Assembly (NCBI GenBank): GCA_030348385.1
Contig: JAUCFP010000006.1
Coordinates: 4,305,501-4,369,500, forward strand
Length of the DNA stretch: 64,000 nucleotides
Source of the DNA: Cytobacillus sp. NJ13
GTDB lineage: Bacteria; Bacillota; Bacilli; Bacillales; Cytobacillaceae
Direction: 5' to 3'
Below are positions 42,861 through 53,628 of this stretch, in pieces. Position 1 is the first letter of the stretch. Every line of letters begins with the position of its first letter. The translations under genes and the position numbers were made by a program. The notes under the pieces were generated by a model that was given only the letters and a program-made list of their open reading frames with translations, had not been told where the DNA came from and did not search any database.

Positions 42861-45800
42861 ATGAGCCAAAAAATTGAGATTCAAAATATATATTCCTTAA
42901 CACCATTACAAGAGGGGATTTTATTTCATTATTTAATGGATGAAGGAACGAAATCATATATTGAACAAATGGTTTTATCCATTAAAGGGGATTTTGAACC
43001 AAGTGTTATGAAAAAGGCTTTTCAGCTTCTTATTGACCGCCATGAGGTATTAAGGACTGTTTTTAGATCAAAAAAACTTGTAAGGCCCTTACAGGTTGTC
43101 CTGAAGTCAAGAAAAGCGCAAATAAAATATGAAGATATTTCAAACGTAATTAATGAAGAAAAAGAGTTGATTTTAGAAAAATACTGCTCGCTTGAAATTG
43201 AGGAAGGCTTTGATTTATCGAAAGAACAGCTGTTTCGAATTACAGTATTAAAAGTTGCAGACCAAAAGTATAAGCTACTTCTTACCTTCCATCACATAAT
43301 TTTAGATGGATGGTCAGTCGCTATTCTTCTTGAGGAATTATTGCGTGCCTACTATGCAATATCTGAGGGGAAAAATATAATTTTCGAAGAAGCCTTTCCT
43401 TTCAGTTCATATATTTCCTGGATGGAGAAACAAAATACCAATGAAGCAGCATCCTATTGGAATAAGTATTTTCTAGATTACGAAAAGCCTTTAAGTTTGC
43501 CGAAATTATCCAATAAAAAAGTTTCCCCCCACTATAGGGCAGAAGAATTTGTCTTTGAACTGGACCAAGAAATAACTGATTCACTTAGGGAAATAGCAAA
43601 GAGTGAAAAGGTTACTTTAAATAGTGTAGTTCAATCTTTGTGGGGACTATTATTGCATTGGTACTCTCAAACTGATGATATTTTATTTGGTTCCGTTGTA
43701 TCAGGACGTTCATCTGAGCTTCCCGGAATTGAAAAGGCAGTAGGAATGTACATTAATACGGTGCCCGTCAGGATGAATATTAAAAAGGATATACCATTTA
43801 CTGCTCTTATTAAATCTACTCATGATGATAGATTACTGAGCAAGGCATACGAGTTTTATCCTTTATACAGTATTGAAAGAAAACTGAATCCTGATCAGGA
43901 TCTGATCAACCATGTACTTGCGTTTGAGAATTACCCTTTAAATCCCGAAACGTTTGCAAACAGTACAGATAATCACTTCTCAGTAGAGGATATTAAGTTT
44001 TATGATCAAACTCATTATGACTTAAATGTAGTGGTGTTTCCTGGAGAAAATCTCACATTCAGAATTTCTTTTAACTCAGAAGTTTATGACAAGGAGTTTG
44101 TGAAGGAAATAAAATTGCACCTTTCTCAACTGGCTAAAAGTGTATGTGAAAATCCTGACCAGCTGCTTGGGGATTTTTCCCCTTTGTCCGACGGAGAGAG
44201 AGCATTCATTCTTGAAAATGGGAATGGGAAAATGTCAGCATATCCGAGTGAATCTACCGTCCATGAAATTTTTGAAATGTATGCAGATAAGTATCCTTCA
44301 AAGAGTGCATTGAAGTATGGGAATAAGGAATTTACTTATTCTGAGGTAAACAAGGAAGCCAATCAGATAGCTGCCTTTCTGAGAAAGAATGGTCTAAATC
44401 GGGGAGAAATAGTGGCCATACTAGCTGATCGTACTCCTGAAACGATTATTGGCATTCTTGCTATATTAAAAGCTGGAGGTGCTTATCTTCCAATAGACCC
44501 TACACTTCCAGAAGAACGGATTCTTTATACTCTCCATGACAGCAGGGCGGGGTTCCTTGTAGGCCAATCAGGTGAATTAAAAGGATATACAGGTATAGTT
44601 ATCAATTTAAGAGACTCTGAACTTAAAGAAATGCCAGCGGAGAATTTAATTAATGTAAATGAACCAGCTGACACAGCTTACGTTATTTATACCTCTGGGA
44701 CAACAGGAAAGCCCAAGGGTGTAATGGTTGAGCACCAAAATATAGTAAGACTTCTTCACAACAGCAATTTCCAATTTAATATTGGCAGTGAGGATATATG
44801 GACAATATTTCACTCCTTTAGTTTTGATTTCTCTGTATGGGAAATGTACGGTGCTTTATTACATGGAGGAAAATGCGTCATTGTTTCAAAAGAAACGGCT
44901 CAAAACCCGAAGGACTTCTTTAATCTGCTTCAGACTGAAAATGTAACAGTATTAAACCAGACCCCTTCCGCATTTTCTCAGCTTATTGATGAAATCAACT
45001 CCAAGGAAGGGACAGAACTTGACCTTCGTTACATCATTTTCGGAGGGGAAGCATTGAAGCCGGCAATGCTGCAAGGATGGAAGCAAAAGTATCCCGATGT
45101 AAAGGTCGTTAATATGTATGGAATTACTGAGACAACAGTTCATGTTACTTATAAAGAAATTACAGACAACGATATTACTCAAAACATAAGTAATATAGGA
45201 AAACCAATTCCTACTAATCATGTTTATATATTGAATGAACAAAAGGAACTGCTGCCTGTAGGTGTTACGGGTGAACTATACGTAGGGGGGAAAGGAGTAG
45301 CTAAAGGGTATTTATTTAGGGGGAAATTAACGAAAGAGCGTTTTGTAGATAACCCCTTCAGAGTAGGGGAAAGGATGTATAAAACAGGCGACTTGGCTCG
45401 AATGCTCCCAAATGGGGAATTAGAATACCTTGGCAGGATAGATCATCAAATTAAGATTCGCGGCCATCGAATTGAGATGGGGGAAATCGAAAACCGGCTA
45501 TTGTTCCATCCTCATATAAAAGAGGCTGCGGTTCTTGCTTATAAAGATCAAACTGATGCCAATTATCTATGTGCTTATGTCGCATCCGCTGAGGATTTAT
45601 CTTCTGCTGACATAAGAAAATATCTCGCCGAGTTTTTGCCCGATTATATGGTTCCTGCCCACTTTATCTTTTTGTCATCCCTTCCGCTTACCGCCAACGG
45701 GAAGATTGACCGGAACGCATTGCCGCAGCCGGAGATGAGAAGCGTGTCTCCATTTGTAGAGCCTCAATCGGATATGGAACGCAGGCTGGCTCAGGTTTGG

Positions 45801-48800
45801 CAGGAGGTGCTTGGTCTGGAGCGGGTAGGCATTCATGATGATTTCTTTGAATTGGGCGGCCACTCTCTGCGGGCAGCCCAATTGGTCAATATGATCCATA
45901 AAACGCTAGATAAGGAACTTCCGCTGAAGACCGTGTTTGAACACCCAACAATCCATCTTATGGCCAGGTGGATTGAACAGGAAAATAAGGAGGACAAGCA
46001 GGGATTCAATGAGATACAACCAGTGGCAGAACAGGAGCACTACCCTGTATCCTCTGCTCAAAAACGCATGCTGATTTTAAATCAGCTCGAGGACATTGGA
46101 ACCAACTACAATATCACTGGAGCTGTCCAATTAAACGGGGCACTTGATTCTATAAGGCTGGAAGAAGCCATCCGTCAGGTTATCAGCCGGCATGAAGCGC
46201 TGCGGACCTCATTCAGCCGGTCAGAGGATGGGTTTATCCAGCGGGTTCATCCGCAGGTTTCCTTTTCACTGGAAAGCTGGGAAGAGGAGGAACCGATGGT
46301 TCCTCAGCGTGTGAATGGTTTTTCCCGCCCTTTTGATCTTTCCTCTGCTCCTTTATTGCGGGCAGGCCTTATCTCAATGGGGTCTGAAAAGCATGTAATG
46401 GTGCTGGATATGCATCATATTATCTCAGATGCGTCTTCACTGAATACGATTCTGGAAGAAATCAGCCTATTGTATAAGGGCGAAACGCTGCCGCCGCTCC
46501 GTCTTCAATATAAAGATGTGTCAGCTTGGCAGTCAAAGCGGATGGAAGCGGACTCATTCCGGAAGGCCGAAGATTTCTGGCTGAAAGAACTGTCCGGAGA
46601 CCTGCCTGTTTTGGATCTTTTACGGAAAGAACGGCCAAGATTCCAGAGCTTTGAAGGGAAGCGGGTGGACTTTACAGTCTCGAAACCGCTGGCTGCACAG
46701 CTTCAGGGACTTGCCCATAAAACCGGGACCACTCTGTTCATGGTGCTGTTATCGGCCTACCAGGTACTTCTCTCCAGATATTCCGGCCAGGAGGATATCC
46801 TCGTTGGAACTCCGGCAGCGGGAAGGACCCACGCTGACCTTCATTGCATGGTCGGTATGCTTGGAAATACCCTTCCAATGCGAACAAGGGTAAGGGAAGA
46901 CCAAAGCTTTCGGGCACTGCTGGAGAATGTGAGGGATCGGGCGATCCGTGCCTTCGAGCACCAAACCTATCCATTTGATCAGATGGTAGAAAAAGTATCC
47001 ATTAAAAGGGACATGAGCCGGAACCCGATTTTTGACTGCATGTTTATCATGCATGATGCGGATGCAGCGAAGCTGGACCTGGAAAACCTTCAGGTTATTC
47101 CCTATCCGGTAGAGGACCGGTCTGCCAAAGTCGATCTGGCTCTGGAAGTGACAGAGAAGGACAGGGAACTGGAGACCTGGTTTCAATACAGCACAGCATT
47201 ATTTTCCAGACATGAGATCGAGACAATGGCCGCCCATTTTCTCCGCATTCTGAAGGAAATCGCTGAGGATCCTGATCAGCCGCTGTCGGCAGTGGAGATG
47301 ATCTCTGGTTATGAACGCCATAATCTTCTACATAGGCTGAATCCAACGGAAATCCAAGGGGAAGAACGTCCGATTCATGAACTTTTTGAAGCACAGGCGG
47401 CCTTAACGCCTGCCCGGACTGCCATAGTTTCCGAAGGAAAGGAGTTTACCTACCGGGAAATCAATGAACAGGCGAACCGAATGGCCCGAGCCCTTCAGAG
47501 AAAAAAGGTGAAAAAGGGAGACCGCATCGGGGTGATGGTCAGACGGTCGGAAGGCTTAATGACTGCACTTCTCGCTGTGTTAAAAACAGGAGCGGCCTAT
47601 GTCCCGATTGATCCGGAGTATCCGGAAGAGCGCATTGCGTTTATGGCAGAGGACAGCGGCGTCAAATATGTCATCGCAGATGAAGCAGGCGGTTTCCAAT
47701 CGTGTAAAGAGAAGGTCCTGCCGCTTTCAGAGCTGGCTGGAATGGGTGAATCCCCATCTAATCCGGAAGCGGTCGTTTCCGCTGATGACCTGGCTTATAT
47801 TATCTACACGTCCGGATCAACCGGAAATCCAAAGGGCGTGATGGTAGAGCACCGGTCGGTGCAGAATTTTATTGAAGGGATGAGTGACTGTGTGGGTGTC
47901 TCTCCGGGAGATGCGGTTCTCGCGCTGACCACGATATCGTTTGACATCTTTGTCACCGAGACCTTCCTTCCATTAGCCAAAGGCGCATGTGTCATCATGG
48001 CAAGCGAAGCGGAACAGCAGGATCCCGGCTTATTGAGCCGGATGATTTTAGACCGGAAGGTCTCGATTCTACAGGCGACACCGTCCAGGATCAAAGGCCT
48101 GATGATGCATCCGGATGGGGAGAAATGCCTGGAGCCGGTTAGGGTTTTGATTATGGGGGGAGAAGCCCTTCCGCCATCCCTTCTGCACAGTCTTCAGGCC
48201 CATACCCAGTTGGCCCTCTATAATGCGTACGGGCCAACGGAAACAACGGTCTGGTCGACCATCAAAAATGTAACATCGGACCAGGAGGTCACCATTGGCC
48301 GCCCTATCCGGAATACAAGGTGCTATATCGTGGGCACGCACGACCGTCTTCAGCCGATAGGGGTCTTTGGGGAGATGTGCATTGCCGGCAGCGGCGTATC
48401 ACGCGGCTATCTCAATCAGCCGGAGCTGACCGCCGAGAAGTTTGTGAAAAGTCCGTTTGAGCCCGGCGATATCATGTATCGGACCGGCGACCTCGCTCGC
48501 TGGCTGCCGGACGGGCAGATTGAATACGCGGGACGCATGGACCAGCAGGTGAAACTGCGGGGCTACCGGATAGAGCTCAAGGAAATCGAATCCCATCTGG
48601 AAAAAATGGAACCGGTCCGCGAAGCAGCGGCAGCGATGCATACAGATTCTTCAGGGGATGCGTATCTCTGCGGGTATCTTGTCTGGAAGGATGGAGAAAT
48701 GGCCCCTTCCCTGGAAAGTGTGAAAGCAGAATTGGCAGGAAAGCTGCCTGGCTATATGGTGCCCGCTCATTTTGTGGTGCTCGAAGAGCTGCCTCTGACA

Positions 48801-51800
48801 GCGAATGGAAAGCTGGACCGAAAGGCTCTGCCGGAACCGGAACGCCAGGCGGCTGGCTATGAAGCGCCGGAAACAGGGACAGAAAAGCAATTAGCCCAGA
48901 TTTGGAGCGAGGTGCTGGGAATTGGGGAAATAGGCATTCATGAAAACTTCTTCTCTATTGGCGGTCAGTCATTAAAAGGAGTAAAGCTTGTTTCTGAGAT
49001 ATATAAGTTTTTTGATGTAGAAATTACAATAAAAGATTTGTTCCTATGTCCCACTATATATACGATGGCCCGATGGATCGAGAAACAGGAAAAAGTTAAG
49101 TATATTCCAATATTACCAGCAGAAGAGGCAACAGCATATCCTTTAACATCAGCACAAAAGCGGTTATTTATATTAAACGAAATGGAAGATGTTGTAAATA
49201 CTTATAACATGCCGGCTGTTTTAAAAGTAAGAGGAAAATTAAATTTGAACCGGCTACAGAAGGCCTTTGAAGCCCTTATTGAACGACATGAAATTCTAAG
49301 GACATCATTTGAGATATGTGGCGGGGAGCCTGTTCAAAGGATTCATAAAAAAATCAAAAGTGAGATTAATGTTTTACACGTAGAAAACATCGATTCTTTA
49401 ATAGAATCATTTATAAAGCCTTTTGATTTGTCTAAGGCGCCTCTGATCAGAATGACGCTGATTACAGATAGCAATGCCGGCCAATATTTGATGCTGGATA
49501 TGCATCATATTATCTCAGATGGATTATCTCTGGAAATCATGGAGAAAGAACTTTTATCGCTCTATCAAGGAAAGCATTTGGACACTCTATCTCTTCAGTA
49601 TAAAGACTATGCTGTCTGGCAAAAAACAATGCTAGACGAGTATAGGTTAGAGAATCAGGAAAAGTATTGGCTCAGACAATTTGAAAATGGCGTTCCGCTA
49701 TTGGAACTTCCTTTCGATTATGTTAGGCCAAAGATTAAGAGCTATAAAGGAAACCAGCACCAGTTCAAAGTAGAAAAGCCTCTGGTTGATCAGCTATATA
49801 AGGTTGCTGAAAGTGCTAATGCTACCTTATTTATGATTTTACTTTCTTGCTATCAAATCACATTGGCTCGTTTTTCCGGGCAAGATGACATTGTTGTAGG
49901 AACGCCAGTTTCAGGCAGGAGCCATCCAGAAGTCCATTCCTTAATCGGAATGTTTGTGAACATGCTTCCTATAAGGCTGTATCCAGAAGGAGAAAAAGAA
50001 TTTTTAAAATTCTTGCAGGAGGCTAGACAGATTGCCCTAGACTCGTTTGCACATCAGAATTATCCCTTCGAAGAGCTGATTGGAAAATTAAAGCTCGAGA
50101 GGGATCCTGGAAGAAATCCATTATTCGATGCTTCTTTTGTTTTGCAAAACAAGGGATTGCCTAGATTTCAGCTGGAAGATGAGGCCTTTACTTCTTATCC
50201 ATTAAAGGCTTCAACCGCAAAATTTGACTTACTGTTAGAGGCAATAGAGGAAGATGGTTCCCTAGAGTTTAACATTCAATATTGCACTGAGCTGTTTGAA
50301 GAAAGAACTATTGCTCACTTTTCTGAATGTTTCACCAATATTATACGGGCTGTGTGTATTAATCCTAACCGTCAGATTTGCAATTTAGAGATAATCTCGG
50401 AAACTGAGAAGAAAGAAATTTTGCAATTTTCGATCGGTCCTAAATCAACATACCATGATAATAGTACAATACAAGAAGTTTTTGAGATTCAAACAAATTC
50501 TGACCCTGACAAAATAGCGGTAATCTACAAAGGGCAGCCTATAACTTATAAGGAACTAAATGAAAAGGCAAATAAATTAGGACATTTTTTAAAGGCTCAA
50601 GGCATTGTTCCGGAGGAACCTATAGCTATATTGATGGAGCCGACAGCAGAAATGATTATATCAATATTGGCTATTTTGAAAACAGGAGCTTCATATCTTC
50701 CTCTTAACCCAGAGTTTCCGGAAAGCAGATTGAAGCTTTTGCTTGAAGATAGCGGAGCCCGTTTTATTCTAAAGGATTCATTAATCAAGTCGGACTTGGC
50801 TCTTCCGGGTGAAATAATCAATATCAATGGATTCCCTTTCGATGATTGGGAGGGGGAGAACTTAAGATCTGCTGGTACACCAGATAGCCTGGCTTATATT
50901 ATGTACACTTCAGGGACTACTGGTAAACCAAAGGGTGTAATGGTTACACACAAGAACGTTAATCGTTTGGTTATTAATACAAATTATATAGAATTTAATG
51001 AATCTGATCAGATTCTTCTTACTGGTGCAACTGGTTTTGATGCAACAACCTTTGAGATTTGGGGTTCATTGCTAAATGGTTTAACTGTCCATTTATGTGA
51101 TAAAAACTTGTTCCTTGACGCCAAGAATCTTTCTGAGTATATCAGCAAGCACAAGATAAGTATTTTATGGCTTACTTCTTCTTTGTTTAATCAATACGCA
51201 GAATATTATAGCGACATGTTTGCTCCATTGCGCTATTTATTGGTTGGAGGGGAAGTTTTGTCTCCAATGCATATTGCCCTTGCCCGCAGACATAAAGGGT
51301 TGAGCATTACAAATGTGTATGGACCAACTGAAAACACGACTTTCTCTACTTATTTTCCTGTCAGTAAGGATTTTAAGAAAAATATACCAATTGGGCGTCC
51401 AATAAGTAATTCGAGTTTATTTATTGTCGATGGCTTCGACAACCTGCAGCCGATTGGCGTTGTTGGTGAAATATGCGTTGGCGGTGCAGGGGTCGCAAAA
51501 GGTTACTTAAATAACCCTGAGTTAACTGCCCAGAAGTTTTCCAATAACCCATTTATCGAACAAGATCGGATATATCGAACAGGTGATCTTGGAAAGTGGC
51601 TGCCGGATGGAAATCTAGATTATGTCGGAAGAAAGGACAAACAAGTAAAAATTAGAGGTTACCGAATTGAACCTAAAGAAATCGAAGCAGTTTTACTGAA
51701 TCACCCTTCCGTGAAGAATGCAGCTGTAACAGTATATGAGGATATAAAAAATGAGAAGCATCTCTGTGCATATTATGTTTCAGATCAAAACGTTGAATCT

Positions 51801-53615
51801 CAAGAGCTTCGGGCAGATCTTCAAGAAAGATTGCCAGCTTATATGGTTCCTGCTTTCCTTATGGAATTAACCAAGCTTCCTCTAACTGCTAATGGCAAGT
51901 TGGATAAGCAAGCACTTCCGACACCAGATACCAGATTTGAAGAAGACATAACCCTGCCCAGAAATGAAATTGAGGAGCTACTGGTAGATGTTTTTAAAGA
52001 AGTACTGGGAGTTGGACAGGTAAGTACAAATGCTAGTTTCTTTGATTTGGGTGGAGACTCTATTAAAGCACTCCAAATATCCGCGAAACTGCATGCCCTC
52101 AATCTAAAAATGGAAGTGAAAGATCTCTTTAAATATCCGACTATTGAAAGCATTTCGCCATATATAAAGAGAGAAGCCAATGAAGAATTCCAAGGGAAAA
52201 TAGAAGGAGAAGTGCGGCTTACACCTATTCAGAAATGGTTTTTTGAAAAACAATCTATGGAGCATTATTGGAATCAGGCAATATTGCTTCATTCTCAAAA
52301 GGAACTGGAAGAAAAGTATGTAAAAGAAGCAATGAAAAAACTTTTAGAGCACCATGATGCTTTACGGATGTCCTTTCAGGAAGGGCTAACGGTTACACAG
52401 CTAAATAGAGGAACTTTCTGTGCGGAGGAAGAGCTGTTTCATTTTGACATATTCAATTGCACCGATATAGATGATTATGAGTTAGAGATTACAAAAAAAG
52501 CTGAGTATCTCCATAAGAGAGTGAATTTAAAAAATGGCCCTTTAGTTTCCCTTGGGTTATTTAAAACTGATAGAGGCGACTTTTTGTTATTTAGTGTTCA
52601 TCATCTGGTGATTGATGGTGTTTCATGGAGAATTATTGCCGAGGACTTTATAAGCGGTTACGAAAGCATGAAACAGGATAAGAGTTTCTCTCTGCCTAAG
52701 AAAACAGCATCCTATCAGTCTTGGTCTTCTATGTTAACGGCCTACTCTAGTGAAATATCTCTATTAAAAGAAGAAGATTACTGGGGGAAAATTCTGAGTG
52801 AGGATGTTCCTGAATTACAGAAAGAATTTCCTGTGAGTGAGAATCTTGCTAAAGACACCAATTCGGCATTAGTGGAGTTTTCGAAAGAAGACACTGCTCG
52901 TTTAATGAATAATGTAAATCAGGCATTTCATACTGAAACAAATGATATTTTATTAACGGCATTGGCACTAAGTTTGAAATCATGGACTAGAAATCAGAAA
53001 TTCCTAGTAAACCTGGAGGGGCACGGAAGAGAAGTATTAAACAATAACATTAATATTTCCCGCACTGTAGGCTGGTTTACTTCCATCTATCCAATAATGT
53101 TGGATGCGCGCTATTCCGAAGATAAAGGTCTGCTGATCAAACAAATTAAAGAGATGCTGAGAAAAATACCAAATAAGGGAATAGGTTTTGGAATACTAAA
53201 ATATCTATCTCCAATGGAAAAAGAAGTCGGTCTTTCCGCTCTGCGGGAACCTCAAATCAGCTTTAATTTTTTAGGTGAGTATGGGAACGAACTGAAGGAA
53301 CCTTTTGCGTTAAGCACACTGCCTTTAGGGGAATCAGTTAATCCCGAATCGGCTAGGACTCATGAAATAGAAATTCTAGGAAAGATTGTAAACGGAAAAT
53401 TACAGTTCCAGTGGGAATATAACAGGCTGCAATACTCGCACAGCTCCATTGAAACATGGTCCATGCAGTTTAAATCGCATCTCATAGAATTAATTAATTT
53501 TTGCACCATGAAGGAGGAAAGTGAATATTCCCCTTCAGACTTTGGCGAAGATCACAATCTTTCTTTTGAAGAACTGGAAGGTTTGCAGGACTTAATAGAA
53601 GCAAAGCTCAAATAA
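42861..53615 (+). CDS. NRPS 2: C-A(Thr)-PCP-C-A(?)-PCP-C-A(Val)-PCP-E
   Basis: 3584 residues, three modules. It starts with the acceptor docking/D-C-L condensation motif IYSLTPLQEGILFH, fitting the upstream epimerase. A-domain codes as I read them: module 1 DFWNIGMVHK (exactly the Thr code), module 2 DITQIGAVWK (no match I know), module 3 DAFWLGVTFK (Val-like, Ile possible). PCPs: GGHSLRA (about 1001), GGQSLKG (about 2035), GGDSIKA (about 3063). The second C domain has HHIISDA instead of HHxxxDG. A terminal epimerase (VHHLVIDGVSWRI, about 3115-3560) and a PSDFGED...FEELEGL docking tail end it. The middle module (about 45650-48960) is visibly richer in G+C than its flanks. The gene begins 6 bp after NRPS 1. 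Confidence 0.92.
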   Translation: MSQKIEIQNIYSLTPLQEGILFHYLMDEGTKSYIEQMVLSIKGDFEPSVMKKAFQLLIDRHEVLRTVFRSKKLVRPLQVVLKSRKAQIKYEDISNVINEEKELILEKYCSLEIEEGFDLSKEQLFRITVLKVADQKYKLLLTFHHIILDGWSVAILLEELLRAYYAISEGKNIIFEEAFPFSSYISWMEKQNTNEAASYWNKYFLDYEKPLSLPKLSNKKVSPHYRAEEFVFELDQEITDSLREIAKSEKVTLNSVVQSLWGLLLHWYSQTDDILFGSVVSGRSSELPGIEKAVGMYINTVPVRMNIKKDIPFTALIKSTHDDRLLSKAYEFYPLYSIERKLNPDQDLINHVLAFENYPLNPETFANSTDNHFSVEDIKFYDQTHYDLNVVVFPGENLTFRISFNSEVYDKEFVKEIKLHLSQLAKSVCENPDQLLGDFSPLSDGERAFILENGNGKMSAYPSESTVHEIFEMYADKYPSKSALKYGNKEFTYSEVNKEANQIAAFLRKNGLNRGEIVAILADRTPETIIGILAILKAGGAYLPIDPTLPEERILYTLHDSRAGFLVGQSGELKGYTGIVINLRDSELKEMPAENLINVNEPADTAYVIYTSGTTGKPKGVMVEHQNIVRLLHNSNFQFNIGSEDIWTIFHSFSFDFSVWEMYGALLHGGKCVIVSKETAQNPKDFFNLLQTENVTVLNQTPSAFSQLIDEINSKEGTELDLRYIIFGGEALKPAMLQGWKQKYPDVKVVNMYGITETTVHVTYKEITDNDITQNISNIGKPIPTNHVYILNEQKELLPVGVTGELYVGGKGVAKGYLFRGKLTKERFVDNPFRVGERMYKTGDLARMLPNGELEYLGRIDHQIKIRGHRIEMGEIENRLLFHPHIKEAAVLAYKDQTDANYLCAYVASAEDLSSADIRKYLAEFLPDYMVPAHFIFLSSLPLTANGKIDRNALPQPEMRSVSPFVEPQSDMERRLAQVWQEVLGLERVGIHDDFFELGGHSLRAAQLVNMIHKTLDKELPLKTVFEHPTIHLMARWIEQENKEDKQGFNEIQPVAEQEHYPVSSAQKRMLILNQLEDIGTNYNITGAVQLNGALDSIRLEEAIRQVISRHEALRTSFSRSEDGFIQRVHPQVSFSLESWEEEEPMVPQRVNGFSRPFDLSSAPLLRAGLISMGSEKHVMVLDMHHIISDASSLNTILEEISLLYKGETLPPLRLQYKDVSAWQSKRMEADSFRKAEDFWLKELSGDLPVLDLLRKERPRFQSFEGKRVDFTVSKPLAAQLQGLAHKTGTTLFMVLLSAYQVLLSRYSGQEDILVGTPAAGRTHADLHCMVGMLGNTLPMRTRVREDQSFRALLENVRDRAIRAFEHQTYPFDQMVEKVSIKRDMSRNPIFDCMFIMHDADAAKLDLENLQVIPYPVEDRSAKVDLALEVTEKDRELETWFQYSTALFSRHEIETMAAHFLRILKEIAEDPDQPLSAVEMISGYERHNLLHRLNPTEIQGEERPIHELFEAQAALTPARTAIVSEGKEFTYREINEQANRMARALQRKKVKKGDRIGVMVRRSEGLMTALLAVLKTGAAYVPIDPEYPEERIAFMAEDSGVKYVIADEAGGFQSCKEKVLPLSELAGMGESPSNPEAVVSADDLAYIIYTSGSTGNPKGVMVEHRSVQNFIEGMSDCVGVSPGDAVLALTTISFDIFVTETFLPLAKGACVIMASEAEQQDPGLLSRMILDRKVSILQATPSRIKGLMMHPDGEKCLEPVRVLIMGGEALPPSLLHSLQAHTQLALYNAYGPTETTVWSTIKNVTSDQEVTIGRPIRNTRCYIVGTHDRLQPIGVFGEMCIAGSGVSRGYLNQPELTAEKFVKSPFEPGDIMYRTGDLARWLPDGQIEYAGRMDQQVKLRGYRIELKEIESHLEKMEPVREAAAAMHTDSSGDAYLCGYLVWKDGEMAPSLESVKAELAGKLPGYMVPAHFVVLEELPLTANGKLDRKALPEPERQAAGYEAPETGTEKQLAQIWSEVLGIGEIGIHENFFSIGGQSLKGVKLVSEIYKFFDVEITIKDLFLCPTIYTMARWIEKQEKVKYIPILPAEEATAYPLTSAQKRLFILNEMEDVVNTYNMPAVLKVRGKLNLNRLQKAFEALIERHEILRTSFEICGGEPVQRIHKKIKSEINVLHVENIDSLIESFIKPFDLSKAPLIRMTLITDSNAGQYLMLDMHHIISDGLSLEIMEKELLSLYQGKHLDTLSLQYKDYAVWQKTMLDEYRLENQEKYWLRQFENGVPLLELPFDYVRPKIKSYKGNQHQFKVEKPLVDQLYKVAESANATLFMILLSCYQITLARFSGQDDIVVGTPVSGRSHPEVHSLIGMFVNMLPIRLYPEGEKEFLKFLQEARQIALDSFAHQNYPFEELIGKLKLERDPGRNPLFDASFVLQNKGLPRFQLEDEAFTSYPLKASTAKFDLLLEAIEEDGSLEFNIQYCTELFEERTIAHFSECFTNIIRAVCINPNRQICNLEIISETEKKEILQFSIGPKSTYHDNSTIQEVFEIQTNSDPDKIAVIYKGQPITYKELNEKANKLGHFLKAQGIVPEEPIAILMEPTAEMIISILAILKTGASYLPLNPEFPESRLKLLLEDSGARFILKDSLIKSDLALPGEIININGFPFDDWEGENLRSAGTPDSLAYIMYTSGTTGKPKGVMVTHKNVNRLVINTNYIEFNESDQILLTGATGFDATTFEIWGSLLNGLTVHLCDKNLFLDAKNLSEYISKHKISILWLTSSLFNQYAEYYSDMFAPLRYLLVGGEVLSPMHIALARRHKGLSITNVYGPTENTTFSTYFPVSKDFKKNIPIGRPISNSSLFIVDGFDNLQPIGVVGEICVGGAGVAKGYLNNPELTAQKFSNNPFIEQDRIYRTGDLGKWLPDGNLDYVGRKDKQVKIRGYRIEPKEIEAVLLNHPSVKNAAVTVYEDIKNEKHLCAYYVSDQNVESQELRADLQERLPAYMVPAFLMELTKLPLTANGKLDKQALPTPDTRFEEDITLPRNEIEELLVDVFKEVLGVGQVSTNASFFDLGGDSIKALQISAKLHALNLKMEVKDLFKYPTIESISPYIKREANEEFQGKIEGEVRLTPIQKWFFEKQSMEHYWNQAILLHSQKELEEKYVKEAMKKLLEHHDALRMSFQEGLTVTQLNRGTFCAEEELFHFDIFNCTDIDDYELEITKKAEYLHKRVNLKNGPLVSLGLFKTDRGDFLLFSVHHLVIDGVSWRIIAEDFISGYESMKQDKSFSLPKKTASYQSWSSMLTAYSSEISLLKEEDYWGKILSEDVPELQKEFPVSENLAKDTNSALVEFSKEDTARLMNNVNQAFHTETNDILLTALALSLKSWTRNQKFLVNLEGHGREVLNNNINISRTVGWFTSIYPIMLDARYSEDKGLLIKQIKEMLRKIPNKGIGFGILKYLSPMEKEVGLSALREPQISFNFLGEYGNELKEPFALSTLPLGESVNPESARTHEIEILGKIVNGKLQFQWEYNRLQYSHSSIETWSMQFKSHLIELINFCTMKEESEYSPSDFGEDHNLSFEELEGLQDLIEAKLK

Positions 53616-53628
53616 TAGGAGGAATACC

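Noticed and set aside
46651..48890. Several open frames of 80-145 codons antisense to the G+C-rich NRPS block
   Set aside because: They overlap a certain NRPS coding sequence, lack ribosome binding sites, and arise from G+C-rich codon bias in the sense gene.
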